Part shown: positions 56,120 to 64,000 of the stretch, in pieces
Numbering within the stretch: position 1 is the stretch's first letter
Layout: each line of letters opens with the position of its first letter
Assembly: GCF_000271845.1 (NCBI RefSeq)
Contig: NZ_JH719395.1
Coordinates: 2,387,624 to 2,451,623, forward strand
DNA length: 64,000 nucleotides
From: Rhizobium leguminosarum bv. trifolii WSM2297
Lineage (GTDB): Bacteria; Pseudomonadota; Alphaproteobacteria; Rhizobiales; Rhizobiaceae
Direction: 5' to 3'
Notes under the pieces: generated by a model
The model's input: only the letters and a program-made list of their open reading frames with translations
Told to the model about the DNA's origin: nothing
The model's database searches: none
Position numbers and translations under genes: made by a program

Positions 56120-56791
56120 CTAGATGCCAAGGGTCCTAGTGAAACGGGGATCGATGACCTCTTTCGAAACGAATTCGGCGATGTGCAAGCTTTCACTTTC
56201 ATCGAATATAAAAACCTCATTGCCGTCAAAATGAACGATGGCCTCCGCTTCTACAAAGGCGATCTTCCAAGTGTGGTCACGCGGGTCTTTGAAATTGAGG
56301 CTTTCAACACCGTTGTCCCGCCGACATTCAATGGCGACTTCGAAATCAACACTAAGGAGCCGTTCCAGCCTGTCGCATGCTCTCTTAAAATATCTGTTGT
56401 CGGTCTTATTTGGATGCGTCTCGCCCATCAGATGCCGTCCCGTTGAGACCAATGCCGATTTGATTTCATCCAGAGCGGCAACGCTGTCAGCGGCAAGTGC
56501 CTTGTCCGTCAAAAGACCAAGGTCTTCACTGTACTCCCACCGATTGTGACCGAACTCGTACCTGGCCCATCGACCTGTGAGCAGACTGCACCCCTCCCAC
56601 CCATCAGCCGTCGCTCCTGAAACCGCGATCCAGACCGGGCAGAAGACGCTACGGTCGCGGTTTTGAAAGTAGATGAGCAAGTGGCCGTGGTGACTATCAC
56701 GTCCTAGCCGCGCTTGGATCCCCAACTCATCAAGGATTGATTTCAGGTGTTTTCTGACTGCGCTTAGACGTGAGAGGTGGGGAAATTGCAC
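56120..56791 (-). CDS. Hypothetical protein convergent with the methyltransferase-like gene
   Basis: Translation begins at a GTG (MQFPHLSRLSAVRKHLKSIL) behind GGAG. The 223-residue product is a mixed alpha/beta protein with RDSHHGHLLIYFQNRDRSVF and KIAFVEAEAIVHFDGNEVFI. I recognise no family. It is convergent with the split methyltransferase-like gene, 58 bases away. Confidence 0.55.
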   Translation of the reverse strand: MQFPHLSRLSAVRKHLKSILDELGIQARLGRDSHHGHLLIYFQNRDRSVFCPVWIAVSGATADGWEGCSLLTGRWARYEFGHNRWEYSEDLGLLTDKALAADSVAALDEIKSALVSTGRHLMGETHPNKTDNRYFKRACDRLERLLSVDFEVAIECRRDNGVESLNFKDPRDHTWKIAFVEAEAIVHFDGNEVFIFDESESLHIAEFVSKEVIDPRFTRTLGI

Positions 56792-57382
56792 TGGAACGCT
56801 CCGAAACGAGTGTGATGATCACGATCGTTTTCCCGTTCCATGCAAGCAACAACATGCCGCCCAGCTACCGCTTCGCGACACGCGTTAACCATGTTTTAAC
56901 ATTCGTTAAAGGTTTATTAAATTTCGATGGACTTGCGCCCTTGACCGTGCAAGCTTTCCGCGAGCTAAATTCGGACAGATGAACATGTCTTGCCTTCGAA
57001 TAGAACATCATCGGTGAAGTCGCCTCCAGGCCACCAGCGCAAAGGTGGTCGAACTTCAGTTGGTCTAGCGTCGAGAGCTAGATCCACGATGACAGGTCAC
57101 CCATGTTCAAGCTCGCACCTAACTTCGAAGACAGTTGTTTCCACGCCACGCCGGCATCGTGCCCGACGGGGCGCTTTCGTGTGCGTCGGATAATTCACCG
57201 TTGAGGGAGCGCGGCAAATCTATGCCGCCAAAAGTTCTTTCTGATGTTCCCTCTATGTTCTTCAAAAACTTGCGTTTTTGAAATTATCGAACCTCGTTTG
57301 GACCATTACCCGGCGCGACGGAATTTCTCAGACCGTCCATTGATGCGTTCGTGAACAACAGCGCAAACAGCGGAGACGTGAC
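56792..57382. other. Spacer before the Tn7-like module
   Basis: No gene is supported. The Tn7-like element's end may lie here, since tnsA normally sits next to one end with genes reading inward; TGTGCGTCGGATAATTCACC at 57180-57199 starts with the TGT common to such ends, but I could not show repeated TnsB sites. Confidence 0.4.
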
Positions 57383-57574
57383 ATGAGCAGCATCAAGGAC
57401 ACCTTCCAATACATGGTCGATTTGGATGGCCTGAACGGTACGATACCTCGCGGCAAACAACCATCCCGCCCAACACGACATAAGCGGGAGCCGCATTTTA
57501 GCTTCGCTGGCGAGTCGGACCACAAGCGTCCCCATCGCCGGGCACCGCTGAGTAAGTGGCGTTATCCCTCCTAA
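57383..57574 (+). CDS. Small basic protein, unassigned
   Basis: A 63-codon frame (MSSIKDTFQYMVDLDGLNGT) with GGAG upstream. The C-terminal half is very basic (RPTRHKREP, HKRPHRRAPLSKWR). First of a row of small same-strand genes leading to tnsA. No family recognised. Confidence 0.4.
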   Translation: MSSIKDTFQYMVDLDGLNGTIPRGKQPSRPTRHKREPHFSFAGESDHKRPHRRAPLSKWRYPS

Positions 57575-57588
57575 TCCCTGCCTGGGGC

Positions 57589-57924
57589 ATGGCCGCCAGG
57601 CCACGCCTTTTCGACAGTGTGTTCCGCAGATTGAAGAGCTTCGCCGTAGGAGGCACCGTGACCAATCAAGTCGATAATGCGAACATCACCGAGCAGCGCT
57701 CGATCACCGATACGGTGCTCAATTACGCTGACGTCCTGGCAATGGTTTTGAAGGAGTACGACCGGCTCAATCGTAAACGCCGCCCCTTTGCACGGCCTTC
57801 GCAAGACATTGCAGAGAGCGGCGCCCGGAAAGCCTTGATTGCCTGGACCCGGATGCCAACGACTGAAAAGATCGAATTTCGTGCAGCGGCTCACATAGGC
57901 CGGAAACTCAAGTCCACGAAGTAA
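57589..57924 (+). CDS. Small unknown protein upstream of tnsA
   Basis: The 111-residue product (MAARPRLFDSVFRRLKSFAV) has a basic amphipathic start and a helical body (TDTVLNYADVLAMVLKEYDR, EKIEFRAAAHIGRKLKS). Nothing is recognised. It is part of the small-gene row before tnsA and is probably an element passenger or accessory gene. Confidence 0.5.
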   Translation: MAARPRLFDSVFRRLKSFAVGGTVTNQVDNANITEQRSITDTVLNYADVLAMVLKEYDRLNRKRRPFARPSQDIAESGARKALIAWTRMPTTEKIEFRAAAHIGRKLKSTK

Positions 57925-57993
57925 TCACCCCCCAGCCAAGGACATGCCGCGTCGATTATGGCGACCGGCGAAGCCATGCCCAAAGGAGGGCAA

Positions 57994-58438
57994 CATGACT
58001 ATCGCACTTAAAAAACTGGTATCAAAGCCGCCGTCTAACCGCGAACTGGATCGCTTGGCAGAGCAATTTCACTCATATCCAGTGGGTGTAGCTCAGCCCA
58101 TCTCTATGCGCCTCGAAGCCTTTCATCCCGTCAGCGTGGGCATCATGAAAGGTTACGTGGTGCAGTACGTGTCAATGACCCGACCGACGATCACGGGCGT
58201 TTACCGTAGCTATCAAGCAGAGATTGCTCGGATCAACAATGAGCAATCACGACGCGCGAAGCCGCTGCCGACCTTGAGCATGTACATCTTCCGTAGTGCC
58301 ATCGACAGCCTCGACCCGTTCGTCGTCATGGCCGGTCGCTTCGGGTTCGATGCTGCCATGAGGCACCTCAGGAATTTCGTCCCCCGATACCCGGTCGCAA
58401 ACAGCACACCGGCTCGACCATTGGCCGTGGCCTTTTAA
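57994..58438 (+). CDS. Small unknown protein, tandem paralogue 1
   Basis: AAAGGAGG precedes the ATG. The 147-residue product shares a C-terminal core with the next gene: RPTITGVYRSYQAEI against RPTIASLYRQYEGEV, then TLSMYIFRSAIDSLDPFVV against TLSRVTFRSTIRCVDPILV, and AGRFGFDAAMRHLR against AARYGHESAAARFR. The first 50 residues are specific to this copy. Function unknown; lies in the tnsA leader region. Confidence 0.65.
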
Positions 58439-58481
58439 CTCTCCGCACAGCCCGTACCCATCGCACACAAGGAGCGAACAC

Positions 58482-58817
58482 ATGACTCGACCTGCTGCAC
58501 TCCAGGCATTGAAAAAGAGCATCGATGACCTGCTGCGTGAACTTGATCCCGAAAGCCGCAACATCTTTCTGCGGCACGCCTCACGCTACCTCCATGCAAT
58601 TCGCCCGACCATCGCGAGCCTGTATCGACAATATGAGGGCGAAGTCGCTTGGCTCAACTCCAGGCGCGAACTGGATGGCACTGTGCTCCTGCAAACGTTG
58701 TCGCGAGTGACGTTCCGCAGCACGATCCGGTGCGTGGACCCAATCTTGGTTCACGCAGCCCGATACGGGCATGAGAGCGCTGCTGCCAGGTTCCGTCGAT
58801 CTTCAACGCGGAAGTAG
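58482..58817 (+). CDS. Small unknown protein, tandem paralogue 2
   Basis: AAGGAG lies 6-11 bases before the ATG. The 111-residue product (MTRPAALQALKKSIDDLLRE) carries the same core as paralogue 1 with a shorter N-terminus. The core (R-P-T-I-x-x-x-Y-R-x-Y and S-x-x-x-x-x-D-P) looks like a small helical domain. Follows paralogue 1 by 43 bases and precedes tnsA by 92. Confidence 0.65.
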   Translation: MTRPAALQALKKSIDDLLRELDPESRNIFLRHASRYLHAIRPTIASLYRQYEGEVAWLNSRRELDGTVLLQTLSRVTFRSTIRCVDPILVHAARYGHESAAARFRRSSTRK

Positions 58818-58909
58818 GTCGTAGTCCCACCCGCCCAATCACCGTTGCCTTCTCGGTGGCTGGGCGCCCCACCCCATCCTCAAATCATCCACCAACGACA
58901 GGGATTCAC

Positions 58910-59737
58910 ATGTCCATTCATTCTGCACGTCTAGTCTCCGCCCGAATGAAAATGCGAAAAGCTGGGCTCGGCTTCGTTCATAACCGCAAAGCCGGGATTG
59001 CCGGTATGCAGGACTCCAGTCTACGAGCCACCGGTTCGCTGATGGCGATTGCCGCATCGGCGCCCAAACAGGCGGAGGCCTCAGAGGATGAGACTTTCTA
59101 CGAGCCTACGCACGGCCTCGCCCTCCGTAGCACGCTCCGCAAGAACGCCTCAGCATCGAACGGGTTTGAGTTCTTCAACGGTATCCGCGTTTATTTCGAC
59201 AGCGCGATCGAGCACCGTTGTCTCCTACGCTTCATGACTCGGCACGACATCGCCGAGATTCACTCACAGGCGTTGCTCTTCCATTACCACGACGACGACG
59301 AAAAACTTCACAAACACACGATCGACTACCTGCTGATCTATAAGGACGGCTGGAAGGATGCCATTGTCGTTAAGCCGGAGCGTAAGCGCGATGAGATGGA
59401 CGACCTCATCGAGCGCATGAAAGCCCATCCGAGCTCGGCTCAAGTCAACGGCTTCCAGTTTTTGAGCGAAACCTACGGCACTATTGAGGCCGCTGAAAAT
59501 GCAGATTTCATTCTCTGGTCCCGAGACTTTCAGATTGATCATGAGGTCGCGGACCTCCTGGAGATCGTCCGCACGATCGACGGCTACGTCCGCTTTGGCG
59601 ATCTTATGCGCTCCTGTCACGACATTGACGAGCGCCGGGTAGCTATTTGGCGGCTGATTGATCTCGGAGTGCTGTTCTCTCCGACCGGCGAACGGATCAC
59701 CGAACTCACCTACCTCGCAAGGAACCCGGCGCAATAG
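58910..59737 (+). CDS. tnsA: TnsA-like transposon endonuclease
   Basis: TnsA cuts the 5' ends of a Tn7-type element and works with TnsB. With the ATG at 58910 the 275-residue product has the TnsA nuclease core: Glu101 (SAIEHRC), Asp139 (HTIDYLL) and Lys155 in AIVVKPERKR. In Tn7 TnsA the residue two before that Lys is Gln (QVK); here it is Val, as variants occur. The C-terminal part (YVRFGDLMRSCHDIDERRVA) resembles the TnsC-contacting winged domain. First gene of a tnsA-tnsB-tnsC-tniQ run. Confidence 0.82.
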   Translation: MSIHSARLVSARMKMRKAGLGFVHNRKAGIAGMQDSSLRATGSLMAIAASAPKQAEASEDETFYEPTHGLALRSTLRKNASASNGFEFFNGIRVYFDSAIEHRCLLRFMTRHDIAEIHSQALLFHYHDDDEKLHKHTIDYLLIYKDGWKDAIVVKPERKRDEMDDLIERMKAHPSSAQVNGFQFLSETYGTIEAAENADFILWSRDFQIDHEVADLLEIVRTIDGYVRFGDLMRSCHDIDERRVAIWRLIDLGVLFSPTGERITELTYLARNPAQ

Positions 59738-59744
59738 CGCCGGG
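59725..59744 (+). repeat. Perfect 8-bp hairpin over the tnsA stop codon
   Basis: CCCGGCGC, loop AATA, GCGCCGGG: a perfect stem covering the TAG stop of tnsA. No T-run follows, so it is not a classic terminator; it might slow ribosomes or RNases between tnsA and tnsB. Confidence 0.5.
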
Positions 59745-59773
59745 CAACGTCCATCAGTCTTCAAGGAGTACCA

Positions 59774-61909
59774 ATGTATCAAGACCTTGTCGCACCAAAA
59801 CCGTTGAAAAACCCGATCGCTGAGATCACTCGTGAAGATCGTTTCATTGTTGAGGAGGATCCGTACCTTGTGTCTGCGCAAATCCCCGGCGGCCTTAGCT
59901 TCCGGCATGCCGATGAGCCGTGGCGAGAGCCGCTGGAGCTGAGCAACGACCAGATCTGGAACTATATCAAGTCCGGCAAGGCCTGGATCGACGAAGGAGC
60001 GCAGAACGCAAACGTCCAAGCTCTGAATCTCAGGTTTGGCGGAAGGGAATTCGACAGCTTCACCCCCGATGACCAAAACCGCGCTAACATGCGCAAAGCG
60101 ATCTTCGAGATCTACGAAGAGCAATGCCTCAAGCTCGGCCACATCAGCCGCTCCGGGGACAAGTTTCAGAAGTGGATCAACGATAATTGGCACCTTGTGT
60201 CCAAGCGAGTGCGGTGTGACGTCGTCATTGCCGAGTCAGGCAAGCTGACCCGTTCCACATTTAATCGTCGCTACCGTGAATATAAGGCCAGTGGCCGCAA
60301 CATGCTCTCCCTGGTGCCGAAGCACACGGGTCCTGGAAGGAAGACTGCTCCCTGGACTCCGGAGGCGCATGACTTTGCGCTCCAGTGCGCACGCGGATTC
60401 ATGAGCCGCCTGAAACCAACCAAAGCTTTGATTTTCGCAGAATACAAGGCTGCGCTAAACGCAGCGAACCGGGGCCGTCCCGAGGAAGATAAGCTCTACC
60501 AGATTTCGCGGACGAAGTTCGACGATATCATCGCGTCATTCCCCGCGTTCGACGTCATGGCAGCCCGCGAAGGCGAGGAATACGCTCTCAAGCATTTTTC
60601 ACCCAACCTGCGAAGCTACAATGTCGTCCTTCCGGGCAAACGCGTCGAGATTGACGAGTGGAAAGGCGATCTCTTCACATTCTTCGCGAAAGCTGGCGCC
60701 CTAGAGGGAGTTACGCCTCAACAACGCGCCAAATTGCGGAAGATTCGGCTTTGGCTTGTTTTCGCAATTGACGTGGCAACTCGGTACGTGCTGGCCGTCA
60801 AGGTCGCCCAAGCCCCGAACGCCGAAGCTGCGCTTGGGATGATCCGCCTGATCATGACCGACAAGACGTCGATCTCCCAGGTCGCCGGCGCGGAAAACCT
60901 TTGGGTCGGTGTCTGTAAACCGAGAATGCTGGTGAGCGACCACGGCTCAGCCTTAACGTCAGACGAGGTCGTCACTGCGCTCAACTCTTTGAATATCGGC
61001 GTAACGCGTCCGCCAGCGGGGCAACCCAAAAAACGCCCGTTCATTGAGAGCCTGTTTCACACTATCGGACCATTTTTGACGCGCTTTTTTGACGGCCAGA
61101 CGTTCCGAAACATCTGGGAAAAAGGCGATTACGATCCCAAGGCGCACGCTTCTCTCGCGGCCAGTGAGTTCGCGGAAATCGTCGTCCAGACCGTTAACGA
61201 CTTCTACCACCTCCGCCGCCATGGCTCACTTGGCGGCCAGTGCCCGCAAGATGCTTGGGTGGATGCCGTTGAGACTTATAGAGTGAAACCAGCGCCGCGA
61301 GCAATCGACATGCTTCGAGCTTTTGGCAAAGTCTATACGGCCCCCATCACATCCTACGGCATCGTCAAGAACAACGTCCCCTACATGAACGAGCGGCTGG
61401 CCGAGGAAGCGCTCAATCGCCGCACGTTCGAATACAAATATGATGAAACTTACATCAATGACATTCTCGTCAAAACCCAGGATGGCGGCTGGTACAAAGT
61501 TCCGAACACTATCGACCTCGTTGAAGACCTCGCGCTGAGTGAATGGGACGAAGCCAATAAGGAACTCCTGGCGGAAAACGCCGCTCGGACCGACAAACAT
61601 AGCTCGACCGTCCATAGCTTCCTCCTCCGTAACCGTGAAAACGGCAAGGCTGCCACGCTTCGCGCGGGCCTCGATCCTGCCGTTCCGTCGGCAGCCAAAC
61701 TCGCGAAGATGCGGAAGAGGATCTACACGGGCGTGGCTTCCGGCCAGACAACTGGTTTGCCAGTCGACACCAAAGCCCCGGTACAGCTGCCTCCCGACGA
61801 ACTCAGGCGCGGGACCGTTGGTCGCGTGCGCCCTGCCGAGCTTCAGCCTGCACCCACCCCGCGTACTCCCACAGTTTCCAATTTCTCGCGTTCTAAATGG
61901 GATGACTAA
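59774..61909 (+). CDS. tnsB: TnsB-like DDE transposase
   Basis: TnsB binds the transposon ends and joins the 3' ends to target. The 711-residue product has the rve catalytic core with Asp294 (EIDEWKGD), Asp389 (LVSDHGSA) and Glu425 (RPFIESLF), an exact DD(35)E spacing. N-terminal helix-turn-helix region (TRSTFNRRYREYKASG) and a long C-terminal extension with Mu-type features follow. AAGGAG precedes the ATG. Complete. Confidence 0.9.
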   Translation: MYQDLVAPKPLKNPIAEITREDRFIVEEDPYLVSAQIPGGLSFRHADEPWREPLELSNDQIWNYIKSGKAWIDEGAQNANVQALNLRFGGREFDSFTPDDQNRANMRKAIFEIYEEQCLKLGHISRSGDKFQKWINDNWHLVSKRVRCDVVIAESGKLTRSTFNRRYREYKASGRNMLSLVPKHTGPGRKTAPWTPEAHDFALQCARGFMSRLKPTKALIFAEYKAALNAANRGRPEEDKLYQISRTKFDDIIASFPAFDVMAAREGEEYALKHFSPNLRSYNVVLPGKRVEIDEWKGDLFTFFAKAGALEGVTPQQRAKLRKIRLWLVFAIDVATRYVLAVKVAQAPNAEAALGMIRLIMTDKTSISQVAGAENLWVGVCKPRMLVSDHGSALTSDEVVTALNSLNIGVTRPPAGQPKKRPFIESLFHTIGPFLTRFFDGQTFRNIWEKGDYDPKAHASLAASEFAEIVVQTVNDFYHLRRHGSLGGQCPQDAWVDAVETYRVKPAPRAIDMLRAFGKVYTAPITSYGIVKNNVPYMNERLAEEALNRRTFEYKYDETYINDILVKTQDGGWYKVPNTIDLVEDLALSEWDEANKELLAENAARTDKHSSTVHSFLLRNRENGKAATLRAGLDPAVPSAAKLAKMRKRIYTGVASGQTTGLPVDTKAPVQLPPDELRRGTVGRVRPAELQPAPTPRTPTVSNFSRSKWDD

Positions 61910-61911
61910 GA

Positions 61912-62880
61912 ATGGCCGACATCATCAGCACTGACCGCTCCCGGTTGCGGGCTCTCAAGAACCAAGTCCGCCGAAAGCGGCACAAAAACGAACGCGACGA
62001 TGATCTCGCCGAGGAGATCCAGGCCATGCTGGACAACGTGGAGGATTTTCTCGAATTCGGAACTTGCGACGAACGTCGCGGATTGTTCGTTACAGGTCCC
62101 GCCGGGACAGGAAAATCCTCGGCGCTGAGGCACATCTTGTCTTCGCACCCCGAGTTGCAGCCGTACCGCGACGAGTACGGCGCCCTCATCCGTCCATGCC
62201 TCAGCATCAAACTCCCCAAGGAAAGCAAGACGAACGTTGTCGTTGAGCAAGTCATCAAGGCGCTCGACTTGCCTGACGAAGGGTCCGAGAAGCTGCTGAC
62301 GCCGATCATGCACGACATGCTGAAGGCACACAAAGTGCGACTGTTGCATTTTGACGAGGCACAACACACCGTACGCTCACAAACGTCCAGCGCGTTTGAA
62401 GCGGTGCAGGACCTCGTCAAGCAGTTGATCGACCGCGAGGATTGGCCAGTTCAAGTAATCCTGTCCGGGATGCCCCGCATCGAAAAAATGCGCGAGGACG
62501 AGCAGATTGGACGCCGTTCCTACGTGTTTCCGTTTCGTCGGCTCGATTTCGAAGCAGATAAGGCAATCTTCTCTGACCTCTTGATCGAGATCGCAGGCGA
62601 TTGCGGTATCACAGTCCAGCCCAAGATGCTTGAAGTGGAATCCTTGGCCCGTCTCTGCAAGGCTACCCACGGCGCTTGGGGCATCCTCATCTGCGACATT
62701 CGCAAGGCCTGCTTCCGAGCGCTTTCCAAGGGGAAAAGCGAAGTCACAATCAATAATTTCGCTCAGGAGTATGAGCGAAATACGGGAGCCCTCCAGAAGG
62801 AAAACATCTTTACCGCTGGCAATTGGCAGGAGTTGAAGGTCAAAGAAACCCTCAAGGAGATGCGCGAGGAGGAAGAATAA
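61912..62880 (+). CDS. tnsC: TnsC/TniB-like AAA ATPase
   Basis: TnsC links target selection to the transposase. The 322-residue product has Walker A GPAGTGKSS (62-70) and Walker B LLHFDEAQHT (Asp149-Glu150), with the family's VILSGMPRIEKM and DLLIEIAGDCGI. Starts two bases after tnsB. The TAA stop overlaps the next ATG by one base. Shorter than Tn7 TnsC (about 555) and similar in size to TniB. Confidence 0.88.
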   Translation: MADIISTDRSRLRALKNQVRRKRHKNERDDDLAEEIQAMLDNVEDFLEFGTCDERRGLFVTGPAGTGKSSALRHILSSHPELQPYRDEYGALIRPCLSIKLPKESKTNVVVEQVIKALDLPDEGSEKLLTPIMHDMLKAHKVRLLHFDEAQHTVRSQTSSAFEAVQDLVKQLIDREDWPVQVILSGMPRIEKMREDEQIGRRSYVFPFRRLDFEADKAIFSDLLIEIAGDCGITVQPKMLEVESLARLCKATHGAWGILICDIRKACFRALSKGKSEVTINNFAQEYERNTGALQKENIFTAGNWQELKVKETLKEMREEEE

Positions 62881-64000
62881 TGGTGCTCCCCGTCCCGGTA
62901 ACACATGTGAATGGCATCGAAGATCCGGTCAGCTTTGCGTCTCGCCTTAGCGCCGCGAATGGCTATCGTTCACTGAAGTCCCTCCTCGCATCAGGTGGGA
63001 CAAACGTTACCGATCTGGCGAAGGGAGACCCGGAGGCTCTCGCTAAACTCGCGAGATGGTCCGGAGCAGCGCCGGACCATCTCGCGGAGCTTGCAATTGT
63101 GTCTTCTAAAGACCACAACACTTGGCGGATCGGCGAAGCTGTCTTCAACAAAGACATGCGACGCGGCAATCGTTTCCGGTACTGCCCCACCTGCATCGTA
63201 GATGACGTCAGCCACGGCAAAGAGCACCCGGCGGCACGACCATACGTTCGGGCACAATGGCTGACGAAGGCGGTGGTTAACTGCAGTCAGCACCATCGAC
63301 CACTCGTAGAGGTCGATTTTCCCAATCATCACGAACACGACTTCGCTCGCTATGTCGCTAATAACTTGCCTGCCATTGAGCACGTAGCAAAGGAGGATTT
63401 CGAAGCACAGTCCATTAGCGTCGATCTGTATGCGGAAAACCGCATCAAGGGCATCTATCGAGAGCAGTACCTCGACCGCTTCCCGGCGTATGTGGCGATT
63501 GACCTCCCTACATACCTTGGCCGATTACTCAAGCGAAACGATGCAACATGGGCTTTGGTACCAGCTGAACTGCGGGATGCCTCCCTTCGCGAGATCGGTT
63601 TTCATTTCGCGAGGCAGGGCGCTGAAGTGATCAGGCAACTTGTGACCACGTTCATCCGCGCCAAACGGCCGGATGGCGGTGAAAAGTTTCTGTTCGGACA
63701 TCTGGGACGGTGGTTACGCAGTAACAGTTCGAAGCCAGAATACGCGGAACTCGTCGAGCTGTTTCAGGACGTCGCGGAGCGGAATCTCCCATTCGGGCCC
63801 GGCGACTTCTGCTTCGTTCCGGTTCGCAAACGATATCTTCACTCAATCAAAACAGCTAGTGCCCAATATGGATTGGTCGAAAAACGAGTCATCCGGCTTC
63901 TCCGCGATGCAGGGTGTATCGGCGACGAAAAGCTCCATTACAGCCGTATTCATTTCGATGCCGAAAAGGCGCACGGAATTCTCATGAACGCCGCTGAGAC
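62880..64000 (+). CDS. tniQ: TniQ/TnsD-like target-selection protein (3' end outside window)
   Basis: TniQ proteins guide Tn7-like elements to their target. The start MVLPVPVTHVNGIEDPVSFA overlaps the tnsC stop. The zinc finger Cys102-x2-Cys105 (RYCPTC) ... Cys135-x2-His138 (VNCSQHHRPL) and the WRIGEAVFNKDMRRG-type N-terminal domain are present. The frame is open to the window end (373 codons), longer than simple TniQ, so it may be a TnsD-like protein with a DNA-binding C-terminus. Confidence 0.82.
   Translation, partial: MVLPVPVTHVNGIEDPVSFASRLSAANGYRSLKSLLASGGTNVTDLAKGDPEALAKLARWSGAAPDHLAELAIVSSKDHNTWRIGEAVFNKDMRRGNRFRYCPTCIVDDVSHGKEHPAARPYVRAQWLTKAVVNCSQHHRPLVEVDFPNHHEHDFARYVANNLPAIEHVAKEDFEAQSISVDLYAENRIKGIYREQYLDRFPAYVAIDLPTYLGRLLKRNDATWALVPAELRDASLREIGFHFARQGAEVIRQLVTTFIRAKRPDGGEKFLFGHLGRWLRSNSSKPEYAELVELFQDVAERNLPFGPGDFCFVPVRKRYLHSIKTASAQYGLVEKRVIRLLRDAGCIGDEKLHYSRIHFDAEKAHGILMNAAE

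Noticed and set aside
56030..56446. Plus-strand frame downstream of the methyltransferase-like gene
   Set aside because: It overlaps that gene's end and is otherwise antisense to the 56120-56791 gene.

Overview
The window looks like part of a rhizobial symbiotic plasmid (Rhizobium etli / R. phaseoli / R. tropici type). The reasons are an intact NodD with a nod box beside it, nodI/nodJ remnants, a nif-type ferredoxin (FdxB) behind a fixA stub, three SyrB-like proteins, a Ti-like virB/virG/virD4 set, plant-directed effectors, and heavy decay by IS66, IS5, IS3, IS110, IS6 and IS630 elements. No rRNA, tRNA, replication gene or CRISPR array was found.

Layout. 1-1250: IS66 and IS5 remnants. 1273-13737: a complete virB1-virB11 operon, virG, and a convergent virD4, encoding a VirB/D4 type IV secretion system (T4SS) very close to the Agrobacterium T-DNA machine but with no relaxase nearby. 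14785-16053: a vir-box promoter and an acylated HopX/XopE-like effector. 16300-20426: IS debris around a signal peptide peptidase gene and a GntR-type regulator. 20427-24683: luxI/luxR-type quorum sensing, an XRE regulator, two paralogous unknown proteins and a small secreted protein. 24700-28160: IS graveyard containing a second probable T4SS effector, a VirF-like F-box protein with the same promoter cassette as the first effector. 28337-34671: nodD, orphan nod box, nodI/nodJ remnants, fdxB, syrB paralogues. 34672-41221: decayed chemotaxis receptor, methionine gamma-lyase-like enzyme, MocR regulator, MOSC protein, ferredoxin-type reductase. 41437-56791: an accessory island that looks like anti-phage or conflict genes. 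It holds a PEP-synthase-like ATP-grasp protein, dGTPase, dUTPase, a tightly coupled four-gene operon (PRTase-like, ORC/CDC6-like ATPase, unknown, N6-adenine methyltransferase), a PIN toxin, and a cytosine-5 methyltransferase homologue lacking its catalytic cysteine that an intact IS3-family element has split. 56792-64000: a Tn7-like transposition module (tnsA, tnsB, tnsC, tniQ) preceded by small unknown genes, two of them tandem paralogues.

How they fit together. VirG should act on vir boxes at virB and at the two effector genes, and VirB/D4 would deliver the effectors into plant cells. This parallels the Mesorhizobium loti R7A VirB/D4 system, where nodulation signalling feeds the vir regulon. 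VirG carries Lys where the second acidic-pocket Asp is expected, a change that activates CheY (D13K), and no virA is present here. The strongest candidates for something undescribed are the shared effector promoter cassette, the four-gene ATPase/PRTase/methyltransferase operon, and the catalytically dead methyltransferase.
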